Of a stretch of DNA of 64,000 nucleotides, positions 10,891 to 21,800 are shown piece by piece (positions within the stretch are counted from its first letter, which is position 1; each line of letters opens with the position of its first letter). The notes beneath the pieces are model-generated. The model did not search any database, was not told where the DNA came from, and was given only the letters and a program-made list of their open reading frames with translations. The DNA lies in contig NC_092674.1 of the NCBI RefSeq assembly GCF_964355755.1, positions 1,987,001-2,051,000 on the forward strand, written 5' to 3'. The position numbers and the translations under genes are program-made. This stretch comes from Antedon mediterranea. Its lineage: Eukaryota > Echinodermata > Crinoidea > Comatulida > Antedonidae.

Positions 10891-11044
10891 AGCTTGGTTC
10901 CCACTAGAACGCAACGCCAGGACGCAACGCAAAGTGATTTGAACAATCTCAAGCGATGGATTATTCGAACAGATGCGTGTGATTGGTCAACTCGCTTGCG
11001 TTGCGTCTACGTACTTGCGTTGCGTCCTAGTGGGAACCAAGCTT
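10891..11044. mobile_element. Palindromic MITE, family 2
   Basis: Inverted arms begin AGCTTGGTTCCCACTAG and close CTAGTGGGAACCAAGCTT. The interior carries repeated CGCAACGC words and a GATTGGTCAACTCGCTTGCG block. This is the reference copy for the family; others lie at 12924, 13375, 14257, 41281 and 44183. Confidence 0.75.
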
Positions 11045-11119
11045 AAGCCTCAAATGAGACTTACTTAAGAACGATAATTTATAAACATAGTTTATCCATC
11101 CTGTAAAAAATACACAAAC

Positions 11120-11263
11120 CTTAAACACATGAAATGCTTCAAATTGAATATTTCTACTCTTATCTCGAAGGAGGTTCATCATCAGCTTCAGGTTATCTGG
11201 GTTACTGATGTACTTTGACATCGTAGTGTAGTTGTGCCGATCCAGAAGCAATTCACCAAGAAG
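11120..11263 (-). CDS. CAB39: CAB39 duplicated penultimate exon (exon 7B)
   Basis: The 144-nt exon (48 codons) follows a TTTGTAG acceptor, reads [20 protein letters not shown]...FEAFHVFK and ends at AAG/GTTTGTG. It has exactly the same length and phase as exon 7A (16049-16192), with 42 of 48 residues identical. It joins in frame both to upstream exon 6 and to exon 8B. The low divergence and intact splice sites argue for continued selection. Confidence 0.87.
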
Positions 11264-11644
11264 CTACAAACAAAATTAAACTAGTCAACAAATATTAAAT
11301 TTAATTTATATTCAATTTTCAAACTTTTGAAATATCGGCTACAAGGAAGCAAAATGATGCAAAATGCGGCTACAAGCTGCACTATTTTTTATATATAAAA
11401 TTAGGTTTCAAATTTCCGAATTCTTCTCAAATGGAATTGATACTTTATTGCTAAGCATATACAGATAATTTGTTGAACTACAATAAGATCGTGTTATAAA
11501 TATATCAAATATAAATTCAACACTTTCGTACTTTATGAAGAAAACTCGTAAACATTTCTTTGAATTGTTTATTTATTGTGACATGAGAGATAAAGGGCGT
11601 GCACATCATAACCTAGTCTGGTAAGATTTAGAAAGGAAATATGG

Positions 11645-11725
11645 TATGGAACGTCAATGAAATTTGGTATGGAACGTCAATGAAATTTGGTATGGAACGT
11701 CAATGAAATTTGGTATGGAACGTCT
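11645..11725. repeat. 24-bp tandem repeat, about 3.5 copies
   Basis: The unit is GGTATGGAACGTCAATGAAA plus four bases, repeated head to tail within the long CAB39 intron. No coding sense is apparent. Confidence 0.85.
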
Positions 11726-12289
11726 CTTATCTTAGAGAAAGAGCAAACAGATGTGGATGATTATTTACCCAAACAAATTGAGAAATATAACTTATAATGC
11801 GATCTAAAAGGTTTTTGCTTTTTCTTTTAGTAGGCGCTCTTTTTTTTGTCAATAGAGACAAAAGCAGTTCCGTTTATTTCGTATCTTACCATCTTGTGTA
11901 TGGACAATGTTTAATATTTTGTTTTAAAAAAATCAGGAGCAGTTTTTTTTAAATTAATAATTTAAACAAAACACAATCAATATTAAATTATTTTTAAATC
12001 ATAGGTAAAGTGATATCTACGAAACCCCTTTCTAAATAAAACAGGACATAAGCTATTAACTATAAAGAAGAAACTATATGATGTAATTACACATGTGTTG
12101 TGATTATACAACAATGAGGACTTAATATAAACATAGTATTAAAATCATTTGTTACTGTGTAAATGTAAATATGTAAATGTACAGAGGTATCTAAGTACTT
12201 AAACTTAAAGAGGACATAAAGCATTTGAGTATACATACTGAAGCGTCTATCCGCCCGCAAATAAAATCGCAAACGAAAAGTCGCTTATG

Positions 12290-12465
12290 CATACGCGCAA
12301 TCTGGAACCGGACCGACGCAATCTGGAACCGGACCGGCGCAATCTGGAACCGGACCGACGCAATCTGGAACCAGACCGGCGCAATCTCAAACCGGATCGG
12401 CGCAATCTGGAACAGGACCGGCGCAACTTGAACCGGACCGGCGCCATCTCGAACCGGACCGCCGG
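12290..12465. repeat. GC-rich 21-bp tandem repeat, about 8 copies
   Basis: Units vary around GCGCAATCTGGAACCGGACC. The block is much richer in G+C and CpG than its AT-rich surroundings. The 21-bp period leaves all frames open, which produces spurious peptides such as NLEPDRR repeats. Confidence 0.85.
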
Positions 12466-12923
12466 AACAGGTGTGAAAGTTTACAATGCATAGCATCTAC
12501 AAAGTTATTTTAACAATCAGTAGGCCTAAGTCTAAAATACCGTCGTGTTTAGCACTGTTCGCGTTTATTAGAACATGCATATTGCACGCGTCGTGCGCTT
12601 AAAGATGAATGACGTCAAAGTAGATTTGACCGTGTGGAAATTGTCAAAAATTGAATAATTTGCTAAAGTGGCTATATAATGCATAAAACTAAAAAACAAT
12701 ATATACAATGTGTACATGCATTGTCTTGCCTCTGTATTTTTTCCCGCCAATCTCTATTTCGGTAACCTGTATATAATGAATGACGTCATTCATTGCATAC
12801 ATACAAACAGCTCAGTACATCAATTACATTAAACTACGGTATGTACATTTACATAAACATTAATTACTGAATTGATTAGAAGAAAATTGGGTGATACATT
12901 GTAATTGTTCTCAATAATCACTA

Positions 12924-13106
12924 AGGCTTGATTCACAAGGACGCAACGCAAAGACGTAAGCGCAACGCAAATACGCAAGCGCAACGCAAATACGTAAGCG
13001 CAACGCAAATCACGACGAGATGGATCAACCGAACTGTCGCTTGTGATTGGTCAAGCGTTGCTCTTACTGTACGTCCTTGCGTTGCGTCCTAGTGTGAACC
13101 AAGCTT
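12924..13106. mobile_element. Palindromic MITE, family 2
   Basis: GCTTGATTCACAAGGACGC at the left pairs with GTCCTAGTGTGAACCAAGC at the right. The CGCAACGCAAATACG motif is repeated three times internally. Confidence 0.7.
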
Positions 13107-13374
13107 CATTCCCTGAAAATAAATTTAAATATTTTAATAAAATATACAATAAGGGTCTTGCTATAATATATCGTCAGTAATAACAAAAGAAAAAGACGAA
13201 AAGTATTATTTAAAAGCGTATCAGCGGATGCATTTTGTGAATTCACTAATAAAAATTAGAACAAGACATTCTTGTGTTGATGTGTGTGTACTGAGCAGGA
13301 CAGCAGTTGATAACATTTATATACATGGGTGAAGAATACAGACAGAGCTGTATTAGTTTACCACAGACGGTAGA

Positions 13375-13661
13375 TAAGACGCAAGCGAGTTGACCAAACA
13401 CAAACATTTCGAATAATCTATTGCTCGTGATTGGTCCAACCTACGCAACGTAAGCAATTGCCCTTCCAATAATTGTATTTTCCCCCGCCTGCGTGGAATT
13501 AAACCTACAATGTTTGCAGCACTATTGCGTCGTCGGTTCCCACTTGTGATTACACAATACAGTACTTTGCGTCAATACGTCGCTGCGTTGCGTTCAAGTG
13601 GAAACCAAGCTTTACATTGCGCTTACGTCCTTTTTTCGTTGCGTCTCTAGTGGGAACCAAA
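13375..13661. mobile_element. Degenerate or compound family-2 MITE
   Basis: Pieces of the family-2 arms and interior (GACGCAAGCGAGTTGACC, GTGGAAACCAAGCTTTACA, TCTAGTGGGAACCAA) follow each other out of the standard order, as expected for nested or rearranged copies. Confidence 0.5.
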
Positions 13662-13884
13662 TATTAGCTGTGTCATGGTATCAAGTTGTAATGCAGTAAC
13701 ACATGATGCTAATTCCTACCTTGTGTTGAATAAATCAAATACATTATATAATATAATTTAACTTTTTAAATACATAACAAATTATAATATACTTCCAAGT
13801 AAATAAGCACCCTAAGTAAAACTAAAAAGGTTGAAAAATGTCCCACCACCATACAAAATACTACTTAATTATTTTTTACAGTAA

Positions 13885-14024
13885 AGCTCTGTCTACACTA
13901 TTAAACTTTGTGACAAAAAAAAATGTGCTGTGCCCATATATGGACATGGTTGTATCCTATGACTACCACATTTGGGCACATCACACTTTTTTTGTCAAAC
14001 TAGTTTGATAGTGTAGACAGAGCT
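13885..14024. mobile_element. Hairpin MITE, family 1 (PIF/Harbinger type), reference copy
   Basis: The ends are AGCTCTGTCTACACTAT and TAGTGTAGACAGAGCT, flanked by TAA on both sides. The interior carries the pair GTGCCCATATATGGACATG and TTTGGGCACATCACAC, so the whole element can fold on itself. A 3-bp TAA/TTA duplication is the hallmark of PIF/Harbinger and Tourist-type MITEs. Copies at 19240 (TTA/TTA) and 31072 (TAA/TAA) confirm it. Confidence 0.85.
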
Positions 14025-14256
14025 TAAGACAATAGAACTATAAAATGATAGCTCATCCAACTTTAACCATTGCTGATCTGAAATACAGCTTTGTAATAAT
14101 TATTTCAATTATCAAGTTATTTTTGCATTTTAATTGATTCATTATTACACTTAATTATAGTTTTTATCAGTTACCAGTAACAAAACTAGCTTCCAAGTAT
14201 CTATTTGCAGCAATAGAAGGAAATAAACTGAAAACATGTTTCTGTAATCAGAAAAC

Positions 14257-14384
14257 TGGCTTCCCACTAGGACGTAAGTGATTTGACCAATCACAAGCGA
14301 TGGATTATCCAAATGGTTGCTTACCATTGGTAAACTCGCTTGAGTTGCATCTACGTCATTGCGTTTTTAGTGGGAAGCAAGCTT
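14257..14384. mobile_element. Palindromic MITE, family 2
   Basis: GGCTTCCCACTAGGACG pairs with TTTTAGTGGGAAGCAAGC; the interior holds the ACCAATCACAAGCGATGG block of the family. Confidence 0.7.
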
Positions 14385-14944
14385 TAACCTAATCTCTACA
14401 ATGTCTGAATTTAATTTATATATATATATATTTAACGCCTAGCCCTGCATATAAACAATTTTTGCCAGCTATACTTAACTATAATTTGTCGAATCGTGAG
14501 AAGACATACGGTGTTTACAACTACGTTTCTGGTAGTACTTTGGTAATGTTTGGACACAAAATGTTATGGTTGCTATACTAAGCATACACGATGAAGGACG
14601 TGGTGCCGTGGTTTCAACATCACCTGCTTCTAACAAATATAAATTTAACAATGTACAATAATTCTGAAGAAGGCTCATTCAAATTATTAAACATATCATA
14701 GTTCATTGAAGGTAATATTAAATTACCCATTTGTACACCTTTAAGCATATGCAATAGCTCATCAAAGGTAGTAATAATTTGATAACCTGCCGCATCAAAA
14801 AATACCCAATGATACTACCCAATTGCCTGCACTCACTCCCTTTCTTAAACTTTTCAAAACATTTTCAGAAAATTGTATGATCATTGCACAGCAAAAAATT
14901 ACTATTGTTATAATCAAACAAGCAGTATTTTGTGTATAACTTGA

Positions 14945-15067
14945 CTATGTTAGTGTGTGCTAACCAGTGTACCATTGGTCAATTAGTACATACTGCTGGT
15001 GTACACTAACATACAGACCAGTGTACTATTGGTCAATAAGTACATACTGCTGGTGTACACTAATTCA
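14945..15067. repeat. Two direct copies of a roughly 60-bp unit
   Basis: CCAGTGTAC.ATTGGTCAAT followed by AGTACATACTGCTGGTGTAC occurs twice in a row, just downstream of the CAB39 exon 8A stop codon, probably in its 3' UTR. Confidence 0.7.
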
Positions 15068-15103
15068 GCTCCCATAACCTTTGTGTCTCAACATTATTTT
15101 TTT

Positions 15104-18100
15104 TCACTCGATTTTTAAATCAGCTATCTGTTTCATAAGGTATTGCTTCTCTTCCTTGAATTGGTCATCTTCCGTGCGGTCAGTTTGGAATTTCCCAAGG
15201 TAGTCCACTAGGCGGTCTTTGTTCTTGTACAGTATATGTCGAATTGACTTGTCCTTGTCAGGGTTGGCCACAAAAACCTGAAATGTCCAAAAACATACTC
15301 GAATTAATTCAAATGTAATTTTATGAACAATTCGAATAATGTGTAGTTAATACTATTTACAGTATAATGTATAGACTACAAAGCATGTACTAAGTAGTTC
15401 TGTTTATAAAATGTCTCTCTATTCAAAAATTTAAAGTATTGAGGATAGTATGTAATAATAATAATATACCACATTTATATAGCGTACTTTTCATGAAAAA
15501 AACATGCTCAAAGGCACTATATGTACTGTCACTGTTTTTGTTTACTATTATTTACTTATTTTTTGGAAGCACATGGTCAATCGCAAACTTTATAAGAGAA
15601 TAATACTGTAGCTAACAATCTACTCCACTTACATGCACTGAAAGTAGACTACATGAACAAATACATTACCAACACAAACATGCATAGCACACAAAGATTT
15701 GTAAAGTCTTAACTTTGACCTCCAAATCAATTAGTGTATATATATATATAAACAATTGTAGGATATAAGACATAAGTATATCAAAAAGGACAAAATAAAA
15801 CTATTCTTAATTCTCATTTTTGCAATCAATGAGCCTAATTCAGACAACATTATGATACAATGTAATACAGTACTACAGTCTTTCAAATTAACTCATAAGC
15901 AGTCGATTGATTATGAGAATGGTAGAATAATTTGCTATGTTTTATATCATGACATAACACAACATGAACAGTACTCTAACATACATGCATATACAACAAT
16001 AAATAGCCTCTATCTATGGCAACACAAACAAACATACATATACATTACCTTGAAAACATGGAAGGCCTCAAACTGTATGTTCCTACTTTTATCTCGCAAT
16101 AAGGTCATCATTAATTTCAGATTGTCGGCATTACTTATGTAACGCTTCATTATCGTAAAGTTGTGACGATCGAGTAACAGTTCTCCGAGCAGCTATGATT
16201 GGTCAGTTAGAAAACAAAACAAAAATAAGCAGAAAAATAAGAATGGGTTAGTAATAAAGAAATTAAAAATGTGATGCTTTCTAAATCAGGAAAAGATATA
16301 TAAAAATTAAAGAAAATATTTAAACTGAAAATGCATATCTTTGAATTTTGTTCAATGATTTAAAAAATATATCAAAATATACAAACTTTGAAAATGAAAT
16401 GAAAATGCATTATACAAATTAAATCACATGATAATTAGTAATCGACAAAAAAGTAAGTTTAAGTTGAAGTTGGGCAAAAAAAATGTTAGTTCCAGAAAAA
16501 ATTTCTTCCTGTCAATTTCCACAATAATAATCTACATGAAAAATAACATGAATATCACATGAAAAGGAGTGTACACATTTTGGGATCCATTCGCGACCGG
16601 CATATTATAAAACTGCGATGAAAATCTTTAACGTACTGTAAGGATGATTTTTCGAATACTTCGTACAATCTTTGCACACAGAATGAATACTTAAAAAGCT
16701 CATATTTATATTATTTTTTATCCTGATAAAATACCTTTAGTGACTGCCTTCTTGTAACGTAATTATCAGAATCAAGCAGTTTTTGATAATGTTCAAAAAC
16801 TTTATCGTAACTTTGTTCGAGAAACTCTGCGGCTAACAGCTTGTTTTTAGTCAAAAGATCCTGTTAAAAAAATGTGAAAATGTTATATATATTTAATATA
16901 TAATAATATTATTTATATATAAAGTTATTTAACTGAAAAACTGTAATTTAAAGCAAAGAATAATCAGATTGGTTGAGAGTCAATGAATTTTTGGTTGAAT
17001 ATAACCATTTATTTTGTCTTTTTGTAGTTTTTTTTCTACGAAAGTTTATTCAAACTTTACTTTATTAAAACTATAAAATGGCATATTCAAAGTCTTTTTT
17101 TTTTATTAATCTTCATTTTTGGAACAATTGGAACAAAAAGCCTAGTTGATTAATTATATAATCTGTTTGATTAATACTTTTTTTTAAAGTTCTACTTGGA
17201 ATTGCAGCTATGAAATGCTTTTTAAAATGTCATTTCATTACAAACATTTAATCATTTAAAAACTACAAAATATAAATAACTGTAAAGTTCTGTTTACACT
17301 ATCAAACTAGTGTGACAAAAATAAGTGATAGTGATATACTCAAACATGGTAGGTATATGACATCATCATGTCCATATATGGGCACATTTATTTTGTCATA
17401 TAAAGATTGATAGTGTGGACAGAGGTTTAATATGTGTAACAATTACATGAAGACAATACAAACTATCAAATATTTAATTAATTTACCTTAAATGTTGCAA
17501 ATGCATCAGAGGCTATATCAAACGTTGACATCTCCACATATCCAAAGAAGTCATAGAATTCTTTTGACCAAATAATGATCTTAGCCAGTGGTTCATGCCT
17601 CACACATTCCCTAAGCATCATACCACAGTTTAAAGCAATCTCTGAGCTCTTGTACCTAAAAATTAAAACAATACACTACTAACTGTAGGTAAATAAAGGT
17701 TTATCGCAAATAGCATGCGCGACGCATGATGGGAATATTTGCAATAAACCTTATTCATAAGATTATGAAAGATCAGTCACTTGTACCCTTTACCCATCTG
17801 CATAATTGTTACAACTTCTAACATTAACCAAGTTTGATCTCCCGAATTATAACATGTTTTCACATACGCATGCCTTGTGAAATCCCGGGAGGAAAGAATA
17901 TTTGCGTGCTATTTGATTACTATGATTGGTTAGTTAATACCAGGCCAATACACGCTCGCGCAGTAAGAACTCGGAACTAAAACACAGGCCTCTAGTTGGT
18001 GTTTGTTTTTCTTCCAAGATTTCACAAGGTGTGAAATCTCTGGAGATTTTTCACAAAATTGTCTTCACACTATGCAAACCTGGTTACAAGTTGTTACATT

Positions 18101-19669
18101 TTGCAGATGTGAAAAGGGTATTAGACTGCAGTTTACAATAATTTGATTGGAATAATCCTAGGAGGCGCAATCTAGAATTAGCATTGTATATCATTTCGCA
18201 TGATTAAAGCAACCACATGGACACAACAAGGTCAGGTGAAGTTGACCAACCAGAACTCTGTTCATCACACCAATGATTGGGAAAATTACCTATGATTGGG
18301 CTAACATCTTTGAAGCCATTGCGTTCCAATTGGAGGACTATACCGATTGATAGCTTGACTCCTGACTTACCCTTGCACTAAAATGAATAGGAGGTCATTT
18401 TTTTGACAGATATATTCCACTGTTGGTGAGCGTGTACCAATTTGTCTCCTAAGCATGTTATTAAAAATTTGTACAACATCTTTCTTGGCCTGAAAATTAA
18501 TTTATATATAAAGTTATCTAATAAAAAAGGTAATGAAAATCAAAGTGTTGATAATTTAATTAATTTTTGTTATTTCAGAAGTAATAGTAATACATCCAAT
18601 ATATAATACAACAAATTACAACATCACATATAAAATATAGATAGACAATTTTATTACATGTATTATAATATCAATCTTATAATTTTTGAAATTTACACGC
18701 ATACAGAATCAAAAGTGTTTTTGATACTGTATGTCTGCAATACGGTAATGTTTTATGTATAAAAACATACTGTAACATACTGTACACATGTTATAGAAAA
18801 GGAAGCTAAATCTGAGATTATAAATAAGTTCTCAGTCTGAGGATTATTGCATATTATAATAGCAGAACATTTAGGAAAGAAATGCAAAAAGAATTAAAAG
18901 AAAATGAATGATTAACATTTCTCATACCTCAAAATCTAGCTTGCCGAGGTGCTCCACCAAAAACAAAAGTACATCATGATTATAGCACTCTTGTGCCAGT
19001 TGGGCAACTAACTCTGTCTGTGGCTCCTGATCACCAACACCGTACAAAATGTTTTTCATACCAACCAATGTCTTAGCTATGTCTTCCAGAGCCTGTAATT
19101 ATTACAAGTAAGAAACATCAACCTCAACTTAAACAGGTTTAAAGAAAAAACAAAATGTAGTATTGCAATAACAAACTGCAGCAGCATAACATTGACATGG
19201 TCCATAAACATACAGAATTTTGATTTAAATTTTATCTTAAGCTCTTTCTACACTATCAAACTTTATGTGACAAAAAAATGTGTCCATATACAGTATGGAA
19301 ATGATGCCATATTTGGGCATATCACTATTATATTTGGGCACATCACACTTTATTTGTCAAACTAGTTTGATAGTGTAGACAGACCTTTAGAATACTCAAA
19401 TGGCACTTCTTGATCTTCACACCACATTTTGTCTAATAAATAGAAACGTTACAATATAACAGACTTTATAACCACTTACCTTTTCAGCTTTCTTTCCAGT
19501 TTCTTCTTTGGTTAGGATGTTATCACAGTCTTTGAGAGACTTCACCAGTTCTACTGGACTTTTTTGCGACTTTCCAAACAGTGGCATTTTCAAATTTGGT
19601 TGCACAACTGGTGTGGTATCAAGTGCACTCCTCAAGAGGTCAAGAGGTCAAGTACAAATCCTCTTGAAT
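15104..19669 (-). CDS. CAB39: CAB39 / MO25 scaffold protein, main form A
   Basis: Coding exons in transcript order: 19587-19480, 19092-18928, 18489-18371, 17655-17487, 16860-16735, 16192-16049 and 15277-15104. Together they encode 334 aa in one frame (human CAB39 is 341). The exon holding the start runs back to an acceptor at 19669, so 19588-19669 is 5' UTR. The ATG at 19587 ([11 protein letters not shown]) matches the family start. Recognisable blocks are [78 protein letters not shown] and [14 protein letters not shown]25 is a helical-repeat adaptor that binds STRAD and activates LKB1 and MST/STK kinases. The last exon (ending DLKIE) is more diverged than 8B. Introns carry several family-1 MITEs. 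Confidence 0.95.
15470..15535. repeat. Short interspersed repeat fragment
   Basis: AATAATATACCACATTTATA followed by TAGCGTACTTTT resembles the 'TTTATAAAGCGC' repeat also present at 54570. It is only a fragment. Confidence 0.35.
17286..17427. mobile_element. Family-1 hairpin MITE
   Basis: Ends AGTTCTGTTTACACTATC and GATAGTGTGGACAGAGGT, TWA-flanked, within CAB39 intron 5. Confidence 0.75.
19240..19386. mobile_element. Family-1 hairpin MITE with TTA duplication
   Basis: AGCTCTTTCTACACTATC to GATAGTGTAGACAGACCT, with TTA on both sides, 94 bp downstream of the donor of the first CAB39 coding exon. Confidence 0.8.
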
Positions 19670-19799
19670 CTGCCAACAAATAAATACAGATTAATACATT
19701 TAATTATTTTTTGATGAAAATTTTTTGCAATATTGGACTATTAAACTTATGTAGACTACAGTACTACTACTCTCCAAAATCAGGAGTTTTTTCAAACGA

Positions 19800-21030
19800 T
19801 TCCACCAGTTTCCTACAGTCTCCAAAACCAGGAGGTTTCTTCAACAGATTCCAACAATTTCCTACAGTACTTGGAAGCTAAAAACTCTCCAAAACCAGGA
19901 GTTTCTTCAACAGATTCCAACAATTTCCAACAGTACTTGGAAGCTAAAAACTCTCCAAAACCAGGAGTTTCTTCAACAGATTCCAACAATTTCCAACAGT
20001 ACTTGGAAGCTAAAAACTCTCCAAAACCAGGAGTTTCTTCAACAGATTCCAACAATTTCCTACAGTACTTGGAAGCTAAAAACTCTCCAAAACTCTCCAA
20101 AACCAGAAGGTTTCTTCAACAGATTCCAACAATTTCCTACAGTACTTGGAAGCTAAAAACTCTCCAAAACCAGGAGTTTCTTCAACAGATTCCAACAATT
20201 TCCAACAGTACTTGGAAGCTAAAAACTCTCCAAAACCAGGAGTTTCTTCAACAGATTCCAACAATTTCCAACAGTACTTGGAAGCTAAAAACTCTCCAAA
20301 ACCAGGAGTTTCTTCAACAGATTCCAACAATTTCCTACAGTACTTGGAAGCTAAAAACTCTCCAAAACTCTCCAAAACCAGGAGGTTTCTTCAACAGATT
20401 CCAACAATTTCCTACAGTACTTGGAAGCTAAAAACTCTCCAAAACCAGGAGTTTCTTCAACAGATTCCAACAATTTCCTACAGTACTTGGAAGCTAAAAA
20501 CTCTCCAAAACCAGGAGTTTCTTCAACTGATTCCAACAATTTCCTACAGTACTTGGAAGATAAAAACTCTCCAAAACCAGGAGTTTCTTCAACAGATTCC
20601 AACAATTTCCTACAGTACTTGGAAGCTAAAAACTCTCCAAAACCAGGAGTTTCTTCAACAGATTCCAACAATTTCCTACAGTACTTGGAAGCTAAAAACT
20701 CTCCAAAACCAGGAGTTTCTTCAACAGATTCCAACAATTTCCTACAGTACTTGGAAGCTAAAAACTCTCCAAAACCAGGAGTTTCTTCAACAGATTCCAA
20801 CAATTTCCTACAGTACTTGGAAGCTAAAAACTCTCCAAAACCAGGAGTTTCTTCAACAGATTCCAACAGTACTTGGGAGCTAAAAACTCTCCAAAACCAG
20901 GAGTTTCTTCAACAGATTCCAACAGTACTTGGGAGCTAAAAACTCTCCAAAACCAGGAGTTTCTTCAACAGATTCCAACAGTTTCCTACAGTCTCCAAAA
21001 CCAGGAGTTTCTTCAAAAGATTCCAACACT
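19800..21030. repeat. 66-bp minisatellite, about 17 units
   Basis: The unit contains CCAAAACCAGGAGTTTCTTC, CAACAGATTCCAACAATTTC and AGTACTTGGAAGC. Truncated units occur where CTCCAAAACT is doubled and at the right end. Because 66 is a multiple of three and lacks stops, long spurious ORFs exist on both strands. It lies in the first, non-coding intron of CAB39. Confidence 0.92.
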
Positions 21031-21800
21031 TTCCTTTCTAAAGTACTTTGAAATTTGGAAAACTAGTCACCTATTCAGTCAACAGGATGTGTCTGGTACT
21101 ACTGTATACTCTATTATAGAGTACTACTATTACTAATAGTATTATTTTTTTTTTTTAGTGATGTAGCCTCTATAAATAAAACGGCCGAGTTTTCACAAGA
21201 AAAGGGAACAATATCTGTTCAAGCCACTGGGTTGTCAAAGGCCTCTGTGGACAAGTGGTCAGGTTGAAACCTTACCAACCGTACTTGTGGCTACAATCCT
21301 GTTTTTATTCAAGTAGTCTACAGTAAGTACCTACTACTACTACTGTAAAAAAAATGTTGTGACAGCAAATATTCAACGATCACTTAAGTAGCTTGGCACT
21401 TTCTTTCCTTTTTTTTTCTCTTCTTTTAATTTAATTAAATCAAAAACAAATTTTCATTTCCATAAATATTCCCCAGTTCTTGGGAGTGTTTGAATTAATT
21501 AATTATTCACCTACGGTAAAACAAATCATGGCTAATTCCCAAGTTGTAAAGTTACAGCTAACAAATTGTTACCTTGACTACAAAGGCGTGACTGGGACTC
21601 AGAACTTACAGTATCACAACTACAACAATGTACACTTACAGTATATTTTAAGGAAAAGATAGTTTGTACCGGTACAACTACAATGTTTTATTACGGTACT
21701 GTACAATACATAATAAACAAATTTAAAAATTAATGAAAAATGGCCTTTTAATTGGAGGTCACTGTTAAAATATATCAACTTTGAAAACAAGAAGGATAAT

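Noticed and set aside
12191-12496. Heptapeptide-repeat frames on both strands
   Set aside because: By-product of a 21-bp GC-rich tandem repeat.
19813-20939. Long open frames on both strands reading a 22-residue repeat
   Set aside because: Produced by the 66-bp minisatellite. Open on both strands, no flanking coding sequence, no splice context.
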